44,203 bases of DNA from Paracoccus sp. (in: a-proteobacteria) (GTDB lineage Bacteria > Pseudomonadota > Alphaproteobacteria > Rhodobacterales > Rhodobacteraceae), in NCBI RefSeq assembly GCF_030536915.1, contig NZ_JAUNPC010000013.1, forward strand, positions 1 to 44,203. The letters are read 5' to 3'. The notes under the pieces are model-generated. The model searched no databases. It was not told where the DNA came from and worked only from the letters and a program-made list of their open reading frames with translations. Below, piece by piece: positions 16,105 through 23,903 of this stretch (its first letter is position 1; each line of letters begins with the position of its first letter). A program made the position numbers and the translations under genes.

Positions 16105-16178
16105 TGGAGGCGGGTACCGGAATCGAACCGGTCTTCACGGATTTGCAATCCGCTGCGTAACCTCTCCGCCAACCCGCC
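16105..16178 (-). tRNA. tRNA-Cys (anticodon GCA)
   Basis: A full cloverleaf can be folded. The acceptor is GGCGGGT (16178-16172) with ACCCGCC (16115-16109). The anticodon loop TTGCAAA sits between stems CGGAT and ATCCG. The T-arm has the TTCGATT loop. The discriminator is U73, as required for tRNA-Cys, and the CCA end is encoded (16107-16105). Length is 74 nt including CCA. It is a single tRNA with its own promoter upstream (16195-16223) and a hairpin downstream, between the transglycosylase gene and argG. Confidence 0.97.
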
Positions 16179-16194
16179 TCGGTAAGGTGCAGGA

Positions 16195-16223
16195 CAGATA
16201 TGCGAAACTGCCCTGCCCTGCAA
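16195..16223 (-). promoter_or_regulatory. Promoter of tRNA-Cys
   Basis: Reading the minus strand, TTGCAG (16223-16218) and TATCTG (16200-16195) are separated by exactly 17 bases. The -10 element ends 16 bases before the mature 5' end of the tRNA, a normal arrangement for a stable RNA. Confidence 0.6.
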
Positions 16224-16296
16224 GCCGCTGCGTGGCCCCTGCCCGACGCGAATGCAAGTATCCCCGTAGGGCAGCGGTGGGCAGCGCGCTCCGCCC

Positions 16297-17523
16297 TTAT
16301 TTCACCCGCGCGTTGCGGTTGCCGATCAGCTTCAGCCGCAGGGCGTTCAGCTTGATGAAGCCCGCCGCGTCCTTCTGGTCATAGGCGCCGGCGTCCTCCT
16401 CGAAGGTCACATGGGCCTCGGAATAAAGGCTCATCTCCGACCAGCGAGCGACGCAGGAGGCCAGCCCCTTGTAAAGCTTCAGCCGCACGGTGCCCGAGAC
16501 ATATTCCTGCGACTTGTCGATCAGCGCCTGCAGCATCTCGCGTTCCGGGCTGAACCAGAAGCCGTTGTAGATCAGTTCCGCATAGCGCGGCATCAGGCTG
16601 TCCTTGAGATGCCCGGACCCTGAATCGAGGGTGATCTGCTCGATCCCGCGATGCGCCTCCAGCAGGATCGTGCCGCCGGGCGTCTCGTAGATGCCGCGCG
16701 ACTTCATGCCGACAAAGCGGTTTTCCACGAAATCGAGCCGCCCGATCCCGTGCTTGCGACCATAGTCGTTCAGCGCCGTCAGCAGCGTCGCGGGCGACAT
16801 CGCCTCGCCGTTGATCGCAACGGCATCGCCCCGCTCGAAAGTGACCTCGATATATTCCGGCTGGTCCGGCGCATCCTCGGGGCTGACGGTGCGCTGGTAG
16901 ACGTAGTCCGGCGCTTCCTCGGCCGGGTTCTCCAGCGCCTTCCCTTCGCTTGAAGTGTGCAGCAGGTTGGCATCGACCGAAAAGGGCGCCTCGCCGCGCT
17001 TGTCCTTGGCGATCGGGATCTGGTTCTTCTCGGCGAACTCGATCAGCTTCGTGCGGCTGGTCAGGTCCCAGATCCGCCAGGGCGCGATCACCTTGATCGC
17101 GGGGTCCAGCGCATAGGCCGACAGCTCGAACCGCACCTGGTCGTTGCCCTTGCCGGTCGCGCCATGGGCCACGGCATCCGCGCCATGTTCCTGCGCGATC
17201 TCGACCAGCCGCTTCGAGATCAGCGGGCGGGCGATCGAGGTGCCCAGCAGATACTGCCCCTCATAGACCGCGTTCGCACGGAACATCGGGAAGACATAGT
17301 CGCGCACGAATTCCTCGCGCACATCCTCGATATGGATGTTTTCCGGCCTGATGCCCAGCAACTCGGCCTTCGCCCGCGCGGGCTCAAGCTCCTCGCCCTG
17401 CCCGAGATCGGCGGTGAAGGTGATGACCTCGCAGCCGTATTCCGTCTGCAGCCACTTCAGGATGATCGAGGTGTCGAGCCCTCCGGAATAGGCGAGAACG
17501 ACTTTCTTCGGCGTACTGGACAT
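16297..17523 (-). CDS. argG: Argininosuccinate synthase
   Basis: 408 residues. This enzyme joins citrulline and aspartate using ATP, the penultimate step of arginine synthesis. The ATP pyrophosphatase P-loop is at the N-terminus ([18 protein letters not shown]). Other family segments are [29 protein letters not shown], and [20 protein letters not shown]. The ATG at 17523 gives MSSTPKKVV, the normal start, with GCGGAG six bases upstream; the frame remains open to 17679 but that part is not conserved and overlaps the divergent membrane-protein gene. It appears monocistronic. argB of the same pathway lies at 22930, in a separate unit. Confidence 0.97.
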   Translation of the reverse strand: MSSTPKKVVLAYSGGLDTSIILKWLQTEYGCEVITFTADLGQGEELEPARAKAELLGIRPENIHIEDVREEFVRDYVFPMFRANAVYEGQYLLGTSIARPLISKRLVEIAQEHGADAVAHGATGKGNDQVRFELSAYALDPAIKVIAPWRIWDLTSRTKLIEFAEKNQIPIAKDKRGEAPFSVDANLLHTSSEGKALENPAEEAPDYVYQRTVSPEDAPDQPEYIEVTFERGDAVAINGEAMSPATLLTALNDYGRKHGIGRLDFVENRFVGMKSRGIYETPGGTILLEAHRGIEQITLDSGSGHLKDSLMPRYAELIYNGFWFSPEREMLQALIDKSQEYVSGTVRLKLYKGLASCVARWSEMSLYSEAHVTFEEDAGAYDQKDAAGFIKLNALRLKLIGNRNARVK

Positions 17524-17613
17524 GGAGACTCCGCAGGGTGGTTCGACGGTCATCAGCGCAGGCGATAAGGGTTGCGGCGGCGAACAACAAGAGGAGGCAG
17601 GAAGAGCAGAGGC

Positions 17614-18387
17614 ATGACGGAAGCAAGGGGAGGAGTGCAACAAGCGGGTGATCGGGCAAGGGAGTGGATCACGGCGCAAAGGGACCGTCTGAGGAACTGG
17701 ATCGACGCCAACCGGGGGCCGACAATCGCCTGGATGGGGACATGCCTTCTGGCAGTGGTGATCCAGGGACGGGCCGGATTACCGGCCTGGGCGGGCTGGC
17801 CCTTGTCGGCGGTCATCTTCGCCGTGCCTGCCCTGATTGTCCTGCGCTGGGTGAGAACAATCCCCCGCTTCTGGCCCGATGCAGGGAACCGGGCCTGGCT
17901 GGGCCTGCTCATCCTCACGGCGATGGGCCAGGTCTGGACAGCGATGGCGGGCGCCGAAACCCTCAATCTGGCGTTTCACGAAGCGCCGGGACTGTTCCCG
18001 GTCGCTCTAACGGTCGCGGCGCTGCTGTCCCTTCCTGCGGCGGTGGCATTCGCAGGAGCCGTCGTCGTCATGATCCTTGTTTTCGCCTATCTCGTCGTTG
18101 ATCTGCTGACCGGATTTCTGCAGAGGCACAGATGGAAAAAACTGCCGCAAAGGATGGGTTGGGCAGTCATGCTGTCGATTTTGCCGGGACTGCTCTTGGC
18201 ACCGGCTTTTGTCTACGCATTCAAGGGTCCTGACCTGATCCGCCGGATAGCCTTGGCAGCGGACTTCCACCGCGGCTTCCACTGCAGCGCGACGGCTGGC
18301 CCGAAGCATTCAAGACGGACAGGATCCGCGTCGCGTTCCTCGGGGACGAGCAGGTGCTGGCCTATGACCCCACCGCGGATCGCCTGA
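17614..18387 (+). CDS. Multi-helix membrane protein of unknown function, 3' end frameshifted
   Basis: The open frame gives 257 residues. A basic amphipathic N-terminus ([20 protein letters not shown]) is followed by about five or six membrane helices, for example [47 protein letters not shown] and [20 protein letters not shown]. After about residue 223 the frame turns into Ser/Arg/Thr-rich sequence with poor codon use. The neighbouring frame from 18282 to the stop at 18425 reads [20 protein letters not shown] and onward with strongly GC-ending codons. One lost base near 18279-18282 restores a 270-residue protein ending at 18425. No family recognised. Codon use is less biased than in neighbouring genes. 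The start ATG has GGAAGAGCAGAGG upstream. Confidence 0.7.
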   Translation: MTEARGGVQQAGDRAREWITAQRDRLRNWIDANRGPTIAWMGTCLLAVVIQGRAGLPAWAGWPLSAVIFAVPALIVLRWVRTIPRFWPDAGNRAWLGLLILTAMGQVWTAMAGAETLNLAFHEAPGLFPVALTVAALLSLPAAVAFAGAVVVMILVFAYLVVDLLTGFLQRHRWKKLPQRMGWAVMLSILPGLLLAPAFVYAFKGPDLIRRIALAADFHRGFHCSATAGPKHSRRTGSASRSSGTSRCWPMTPPRIA

Positions 18388-18461
18388 TCGTGCTGCCCTG
18401 CAAGCGTCCCGAGGGTGCATCCTGACTTGCCAGGCGGCAGGTTTCGCGCCATCTCGCTTTC

Positions 18462-19709
18462 ATGAAGGATTTCACAAGAAACGTCGCCTCTGCCGAAGCG
18501 GCGCTGCGTGCGCTGTTCGACCCCACGCCGCTGCTGCGCAATGACCATCTGTCGGCCCGCTACGGCGCCGAGATCTGGCTCAAGCGCGAGGACCTGGCGC
18601 CGGTGCGCAGCTACAAGCTGCGCGGGGCCTTTAACGCGATGCGCCATGCCAAGGCCGGGCCGGGGGCGCATTTCGTCTGCGCCAGCGCCGGCAACCACGC
18701 GCAGGGCGTGGCCTTCGCCTGCCGCCACTTCGGGGCCGAGGGCACGATCTTCATGCCGGTGACGACGCCGAAGCAGAAGATCGACAAGACCCGCACCTTC
18801 GGCAATGGCGCGGTCGAGATCGTCCTGACCGGGGACTATTTCGACCAGACCCTGCGGGCGGCGCAGGAATTCACCAGGGCGCAGGGCGCCACCTTCCTGT
18901 CCCCCTTCGACGACGCCCATGTGATCGAGGGACAGGCGACGGTCGGCACCGAGATCCTGGCGCAGATGGACGCGGCACCCGACCTCGTGGTCCTTCCCGT
19001 GGGCGGCGGCGGCCTTGCGGCCGGGGTCACCGGCGTCATGGCGGCCAGGGCGCCCCGGACCCGCTTTGCCTTTGTCGAACCGGGCGGCGGCGCCAGCCTG
19101 CGGGCGGCGCTGGAAGCGGGCCACCCCGTCGCCCTTTCCGCCATCGACAACTTCGTGGACGGGGCGGCCGTCGCGCGGATCGGCGAACTGCCCTTCCGGC
19201 ACCTTTCGCACTTCTCGCCCTCGGACGTGGTGATCGCGCCAGAGGACCGCATCTGCGCCACCATGATCGAAATGCTGAACGTCGAGGGCATCGTCCTTGA
19301 ACCCGCGGGCGCGCTGGCGGTGGACGCCCTGCGCGACCTCGGCGCCGGTGGCGCGCTGGAAGGCAAGAGCGTGGTCTGCGTCTGCTCGGGCGGCAACTTC
19401 GACTTCGAGCGGCTGCCCGAGGTGCGGGAACGTGCGCAGCGCTGGGCAGGGCTGAAGAAATACTTCATCCTGCGCCTACCCCAGCGACCCGGCGCCCTGC
19501 GCGAGTTCCTGAACCTGCTCGGCCCCGAAGACGACATCGCACGCTTTGAATACCTGAAGAAATCGGCGCGCAACTTCGGCTCGGTCCTGATCGGGATCGA
19601 GACGACCAGCCCCGCCAATCTGGACGCCCTGTCGCAAAGGCTGGCCGAGGCGGGCCTTAACTGGCGCGACATCACCGGGGACGCGGTGCTGTCCGAGTTC
19701 CTGATCTGA
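18462..19709 (+). CDS. ilvA: Threonine ammonia-lyase (threonine dehydratase)
   Basis: 415 residues. This PLP enzyme converts threonine to 2-oxobutanoate, the first step towards isoleucine. PLP-binding Lys52 sits in VRSYKLRGAFNAM. The substrate loop SAGNHAQGVAF, the phosphate-binding glycine loop PVGGGGLAAGV, and CSGGNFDFERL are all present. The C-terminal 90 residues form one ACT-like regulatory domain (RLPQRPGALREFLNLLGPED onward), so this is the shorter biosynthetic form with one rather than two such domains. The ATG at 18462 follows the restored end of the membrane-protein gene by 36 bases. Feedback control by isoleucine is expected from the domain but not shown here. Confidence 0.94.
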   Translation: MKDFTRNVASAEAALRALFDPTPLLRNDHLSARYGAEIWLKREDLAPVRSYKLRGAFNAMRHAKAGPGAHFVCASAGNHAQGVAFACRHFGAEGTIFMPVTTPKQKIDKTRTFGNGAVEIVLTGDYFDQTLRAAQEFTRAQGATFLSPFDDAHVIEGQATVGTEILAQMDAAPDLVVLPVGGGGLAAGVTGVMAARAPRTRFAFVEPGGGASLRAALEAGHPVALSAIDNFVDGAAVARIGELPFRHLSHFSPSDVVIAPEDRICATMIEMLNVEGIVLEPAGALAVDALRDLGAGGALEGKSVVCVCSGGNFDFERLPEVRERAQRWAGLKKYFILRLPQRPGALREFLNLLGPEDDIARFEYLKKSARNFGSVLIGIETTSPANLDALSQRLAEAGLNWRDITGDAVLSEFLI

Positions 19710-19718
19710 CGCCAACCC

Positions 19719-19739
19719 GCCGGCACCCTTTCCGCCGGC
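19719..19739 (+). terminator. Weak hairpin after ilvA
   Basis: GCCGGC (19719-19724) can pair with GCCGGC (19734-19739) around a 9-nt loop, 10 bases past the ilvA stop. No T run follows, so termination here is uncertain. Confidence 0.25.
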
Positions 19740-19811
19740 CGGGACATCATCGCGGCTTTCGCGGTTGCCTCGCTTAACCGCACGTTCACCGGGGCGCTGT
19801 AGCCTGCCCCC

Positions 19812-21074
19812 ATGAAACAGCCGAATCGTTTACTCGCGTCCGTGCCTGCGGTCGCGTCGGGCCATGATCCGCGCCGCCGGCTGGTGCTGCTGGCCGACAC
19901 CAACCGGGCGAACCGGCGCATGCTGTCGATCCAGTTGCAGCGTGCCGGCTACCGGGTGGTCGAGGCGGCGGAGGGCGAATCCGCCCTGCAGGCCTGCCGG
20001 AATCTCGAACCCGACCTGATCCTGTCCGATTCGCATCTGGGGGCGCTGTCGGGGCTGGAACTCTGCCGCGCCCACCGGACCATGGCGCGCCAGGGCTACG
20101 GCTATTTCATCCTGCTGACCTCCAGCAGCCAACGTGAAGACATCGCGGTGGCATTGGGCGCAGGCGCCGACGACTTCCTGATGAAGCCCATCTCCAGCGC
20201 CGAACTGCTGGCGCGCATCCGTGCTGCCGAACGCGTGCTGGACATGCATGACAACCTGGCCGCCGCGAACCGCGAGTTGCAGGGCGCGCTGGAACGGCTG
20301 CACCGCGCCCAGGAACAGATGACCGCCGACCTGCGCGAGGCGCGCAAGCTGCAGCAGGCGATGATCCGCGAACGCCAGCGCAGCTTCGGGCCGTTCCGGG
20401 TGTCGCTGCTGATGCGCCCGGCCGGCATGATCGGCGGCGATTTCGTGGGCTTCCAGCAGCTCGACGACATGGCCATCGGGCTGCATGCGGTGGACGTGGC
20501 CGGGCACGGCGTCGCCTCGGCCCTGCTGACCGCGCGGGTGGCGGCGCAGATCGAGGCGCTGTCGCAGGATCATCAGGTCGAGCCGGCGCGGCTCGTGTCC
20601 ACCTTGAACGACCTGATGCTGGATGGCCCGATCGCCGAAGCCTATCTGACCATGGTCTATGCCCGGCTGGATCTTTCGACGCACCGGCTGCGGCTGGTGC
20701 AGGCAGGCCACCCCCACCCGTTTCTTCAACGGGCCGGCGGCGCGATCGAGCGTGTGGGCCAGGGCGGGCTGCCGGTCGGCGTGCTGGAAGACGCGCGCTT
20801 TGACGAGATCGAGGTCGTGCTGAACCCGGGCGACAGGATGCTGATCGTTTCGGACGGGATCACCGACGCGGCCAGCAGCCGGGGCGAACCCTTGGGCGAG
20901 GACGGGCTGCGGGCGATCCTGCAACTGAACGCGCCCGTTTCAGGCCATGCGCTGCTGGAATCCATGTGCTGGTCGGTTTCCGCCTTCGCCAGCGGGGAAC
21001 GGTCAGACGACCTGTCCGCCGTCCTGATCGAGCATCTGGTGCCCGCGTCGGTGCTGGCGGGTCCGGGCGCGTGA
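19812..21074 (+). CDS. Response regulator with SpoIIE/PP2C-type phosphatase output
   Basis: 420 residues, cytosolic. Residues 22-140 are a receiver domain with acidic Asp29, phospho-acceptor Asp73 in DLILSDSHLG, and conserved Lys125 in DFLMKPIS. A helical linker (about 145-185, NRELQGALERLHRAQEQMTA) leads to a PPM/SpoIIE Ser/Thr phosphatase domain, with metal-binding Asp residues in MIGGDFVGFQ and HAVDVAGHGVASALL, and later AGHPHPFLQ, LIVSDGITDA and SDDLSAVLI. This is the RsbU/RssB-like layout that couples a histidine kinase to partner switching, for example an anti-sigma-factor antagonist. No kinase or antagonist gene is beside it, so the partners are unknown. Confidence 0.93.
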   Translation: MKQPNRLLASVPAVASGHDPRRRLVLLADTNRANRRMLSIQLQRAGYRVVEAAEGESALQACRNLEPDLILSDSHLGALSGLELCRAHRTMARQGYGYFILLTSSSQREDIAVALGAGADDFLMKPISSAELLARIRAAERVLDMHDNLAAANRELQGALERLHRAQEQMTADLREARKLQQAMIRERQRSFGPFRVSLLMRPAGMIGGDFVGFQQLDDMAIGLHAVDVAGHGVASALLTARVAAQIEALSQDHQVEPARLVSTLNDLMLDGPIAEAYLTMVYARLDLSTHRLRLVQAGHPHPFLQRAGGAIERVGQGGLPVGVLEDARFDEIEVVLNPGDRMLIVSDGITDAASSRGEPLGEDGLRAILQLNAPVSGHALLESMCWSVSAFASGERSDDLSAVLIEHLVPASVLAGPGA

Positions 21075-21093
21075 CCGAACCCTGCCGAGGGGA

Positions 21094-21753
21094 TCAGATG
21101 ACCAGAACCTGCGTGCCAACCTTGGTCAGCGCGAAAAGTTGCTGGATATGCTCGTTGTAAAGCCCGATGCAGCCGTTCGAGGACTTGCGCCCGATCTTGC
21201 GGGTGTCGTGGGTGCCGTGGATGCGGTAATAGGTCCAGCTCAGCCACAGCGCATGGGTGCCCATCGGGTTGTCCGGCCCCGGCGGCACGAAATCCGGCCA
21301 TTCGGGGTTGCGCTTCTTCATCTCGGGGGTGGGCGACCAGGACGGGCCGTCCACCTTCTTGATGATCTCGGTGCGGCCACGGCGGGTCAGGTCCTCGCTG
21401 ACCGGGATCGAGGTCGGGAACAGGCGGAAGTCGGTGCCGTCCTCGGACCAGTAGCTCAGCGCGCGCGAGGTCAGGTCCACTAGGACTGCGCCGTTGTTGA
21501 GATTGCTGAAATAAGGCTGCCAGTCGTGCATGCGGAAGCTGGACACGTTGCGGCGGTTGTCTGCCGCGGCGTCATGCTGCACCAGACCTGCATCGGGGGT
21601 CGCACCTGCGCCGGGCGTGCCCTGCAGCGGCTGGCCGGTATAGGGATCGATTGCCTGCGCCGCGGCGGAACCCGCGAAGCCTGCCGCACCCAGCGCAAGC
21701 GAAGTGGCGAGGAAGGACCGCCGGTCGAGGGCGGATCGGGGGGGGACGGTCAT
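21094..21753 (-). CDS. L,D-transpeptidase (YkuD domain), Tat-exported
   Basis: 219 residues. This is a periplasmic enzyme that makes 3-3 peptidoglycan crosslinks or attaches proteins to the wall. The N-terminus carries a twin-arginine signal (LDRRSFLATSLALGAAGFAG) ending near AAAQA. The YkuD catalytic motif is complete at the C-terminus: His179 in IHGTHDT and nucleophile Cys195 in KSSNGCIGLYN. The DPYTGQPLQG segment and the YWSEDGTDFRLFPTSIPV part of the fold are also typical. The ATG at 21753 has AGGAG six bases upstream. It is convergent with the phosphatase gene (19 bases between stops). Tat export of this class is common in Rhodobacteraceae. Confidence 0.93.
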   Translation of the reverse strand: MTVPPRSALDRRSFLATSLALGAAGFAGSAAAQAIDPYTGQPLQGTPGAGATPDAGLVQHDAAADNRRNVSSFRMHDWQPYFSNLNNGAVLVDLTSRALSYWSEDGTDFRLFPTSIPVSEDLTRRGRTEIIKKVDGPSWSPTPEMKKRNPEWPDFVPPGPDNPMGTHALWLSWTYYRIHGTHDTRKIGRKSSNGCIGLYNEHIQQLFALTKVGTQVLVI

Positions 21754-22323
21754 CTCAATCTCCTGTCGGCCTTGGGCCCTGCGGGCTCTTGCGGCAATCG
21801 CCTCGTGATATGAAGCCAGCACATAGCCGCGGCGGGGTCGAGATCAACTCACAGCGGCGTCAGTGGTTCAACTTTCCCGCGCCTTGCGGTTCCCGGGCCA
21901 CATGACGCCGGGGAACACGCAGCAGCGGACCCGTGCTGGAACCCGGGCCGGTGGCCATCCGCTTCCATTGCAAGGCCGCTTTCGGAAAAGAGGCGAAAGA
22001 GGGCACTCGGCCAGCGCCTTTGCCGTCAGACCGCCGCGCCGCTCAAGTGCCGCCAGGCGGTTTCATGCCCGCTGCGCGGAGTCGCAGTTTGCATACGGGG
22101 CCGGAAGATTCTCGGCTTCCCTGCGGCGCCTGAAGAAAATTCAGCCGCCGATGCAGCCTTCCCCCCCCCCTCAAGCGCAGCCGGGGGCCTCATGCAAGCG
22201 CAAGCCTCGCTGACAGGCCCACCGTGACCAGACGTGCAGGATGAAAACCAGCCCTGCGGCTCGCAAAGGCCACGGAATCCCCAAGCGATGCGGAACGCCC
22301 GTGGCCTGTGCCCTGAAGGTCCC
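21754..22323. other. 570-base stretch without a recognisable gene
   Basis: This is the only gap longer than 300 bases. It holds the upstream region of the L,D-transpeptidase gene and the downstream region of the histidine phosphatase gene. Several short frames are open, but none has a convincing ribosome site with coding-type composition. A run of ten C residues lies at 22161-22170. I see no tRNA, clear terminator or repeat; the sequence could be decayed coding DNA. Confidence 0.5.
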
Positions 22324-22842
22324 TCAATCCCGCCCGTCGAGCCGGACGAAATCGCGGACGCTGCCCTGCCCCGGCTCGATTCCGGCCCAGTTGTCGGACT
22401 GGAAATCGACCACCAGCGTGGCTGCCGTCGGATAGCTGCGGAACTGCGGGTCCATCGGCGGACGGGCGGGCAGCATCGCGGCAAAGGCGGCGATGCCGGG
22501 GTTGTGCCCGATCATCATCACCGTGGGCGCCGTCGCGGTCTTCAGGACCCGCAGCATCAACTCGGGCGCGGCGTGGTAAAGGGCGGGCTCGATCCGCAGC
22601 TCGGGCCGGGTCTCGAACACGGCCTGCGCCACGCAGTCCCAGGTCTCGCGCGTCCGCCGCGACGAGGAGCACAGCACCTCCTCGGGGTCATGACCACGGC
22701 TGGCCAGCCAGTCGCCCAGCGCGCGGGCCGAGCGGCGGCCGCGCGCGTTCAGCGGGCGGTCGTGGTCGGGCAGCGTCGGGTCGTCCCAGTCGGACTTGGC
22801 GTGGCGCGTCAGGATCAGGCGGCAATGTCCCAGCGGTGTCAT
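22324..22842 (-). CDS. SixA-type histidine phosphatase
   Basis: 172 residues, the size of the small SixA branch of the histidine phosphatase superfamily. The catalytic signature is LILTRHAKSDWDD with phospho-acceptor His14 next to Arg13; the conserved NARGRRSARALGDWL follows. The second catalytic His is in VMMIGHNPGIAAF. SixA in Escherichia coli removes phosphate from His of phosphotransfer proteins, including the nitrogen PTS NPr, but the substrate here is not shown. The ATG at 22842 has AGGATCAGG just upstream. The gene is followed by the 570-base gap and preceded by argB, 87 bases away, on the same strand. Confidence 0.9.
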   Translation of the reverse strand: MTPLGHCRLILTRHAKSDWDDPTLPDHDRPLNARGRRSARALGDWLASRGHDPEEVLCSSSRRTRETWDCVAQAVFETRPELRIEPALYHAAPELMLRVLKTATAPTVMMIGHNPGIAAFAAMLPARPPMDPQFRSYPTAATLVVDFQSDNWAGIEPGQGSVRDFVRLDGRD

Positions 22843-22929
22843 CCTGATCCTTTCCCTCGGGTCTGATCGGGAATCAGACTGCCACCCGCGCCCGCTAGCC
22901 GCAAGCGGCTCTCATTGCCAAGGGCAAGG

Positions 22930-23844
22930 TCACAGGCCGCTGCCGCCCTGCCGCAACCCATGCGGCTTGACGCGAGGTTCGGTGGACCGGATCAGGCTGC
23001 CCGCCCCCTGTTCGGTGAACAGTTCCAGCAGCGCCGCATGGGGCACCCGCCCGTCCAGGATCACGACGGCGCGCACGCCCTCGTCCAGCGCGGCCAGAGC
23101 CGTTTCGGTCTTGGGGATCATGCCGCCGGCAATGGTGCCGTCAGCGATCATCGTCCGCACCTGGTCGGGGTGGATCTGGGTCAGGACCTGCCCCGAGCCG
23201 TCCTTGACCCCCGCCACATCCGTCAGCAGCAGCAGCCGGTCGGCCTTGAGCGCGCCGGCGATGGCGCCTGCGGCGGTGTCGCCGTTGACGTTGAAGGTCT
23301 CGTTGTCGGCCATGCCGGTCGCCACCGGCGCGATCACCGGGATCAGCCCGGCAAGGTAAAGGTCGCGGATGATCTGCACGTTCATCTCGATCGGCCGCCC
23401 GACGAAGCCCAGTTCGGGATCGTCGGCCTCGCAGACCATCAGGTCGTCGTCCTTGCCGGAAATCCCGATGGCACGCCCGCCCGCGTCGTTGATCGCCTGC
23501 ACGATGCGCTTGTTGACAAGGCCGGACAGCACCATCTCGACCACCTGCACGGCTTCGGGCGTGGTGACGCGCTTGCCGCGGACAAAGCGGCTTTCGATGC
23601 CCAGCCGGTTCAGCAGGTCGTTGATCATCGGACCACCGCCATGAACCACGACCGGGTGGATGCCCACCTGCTTCATCAGCACGATGTCCTTGGCGAACTC
23701 GGCCATGGCGGCATCGTCGCCCATCGCGTTGCCGCCGAACTTCACGACGACCACGGCGCCCGCGTAACGCTGCATGTAGGGCAGCGCCTCGGACAGGGTG
23801 CGGGCGGTGGTGACGAAGTCTCGGTCCATGCTCTGCAGTCTCAT
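22930..23844 (-). CDS. argB: Acetylglutamate kinase
   Basis: 304 residues. This enzyme phosphorylates N-acetylglutamate, the second step of arginine synthesis, and is often the arginine-feedback point in bacteria that use the cyclic pathway. Family segments are [14 protein letters not shown] (phosphate-binding Lys), [19 protein letters not shown] (substrate loop), the INVKSTP-class core [19 protein letters not shown], and the nucleotide part [15 protein letters not shown] and [14 protein letters not shown]. The N-terminal helix of about 25 residues ([14 protein letters not shown]) is the kind that forms the hexamer and arginine site in feedback-sensitive enzymes. The ATG at 23844 has GAGGA at 6-7 bases; an ATG five codons later is the alternative. 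Confidence 0.96.
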   Translation of the reverse strand: MRLQSMDRDFVTTARTLSEALPYMQRYAGAVVVVKFGGNAMGDDAAMAEFAKDIVLMKQVGIHPVVVHGGGPMINDLLNRLGIESRFVRGKRVTTPEAVQVVEMVLSGLVNKRIVQAINDAGGRAIGISGKDDDLMVCEADDPELGFVGRPIEMNVQIIRDLYLAGLIPVIAPVATGMADNETFNVNGDTAAGAIAGALKADRLLLLTDVAGVKDGSGQVLTQIHPDQVRTMIADGTIAGGMIPKTETALAALDEGVRAVVILDGRVPHAALLELFTEQGAGSLIRSTEPRVKPHGLRQGGSGL

Positions 23845-23903
23845 GCGCTGTCCTCGTGGGTGCGGCAGAGGCTAGGCAAAGCCGCGCCCGAGGTCCAGAG
23901 CGC

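Noticed and set aside
22026..22213. Short open frames on both strands in the 21754-22323 gap
   Set aside because: Arg/Pro/Ser-rich composition, no ribosome site in front and no recognisable motif; they look like chance frames in GC-rich DNA.
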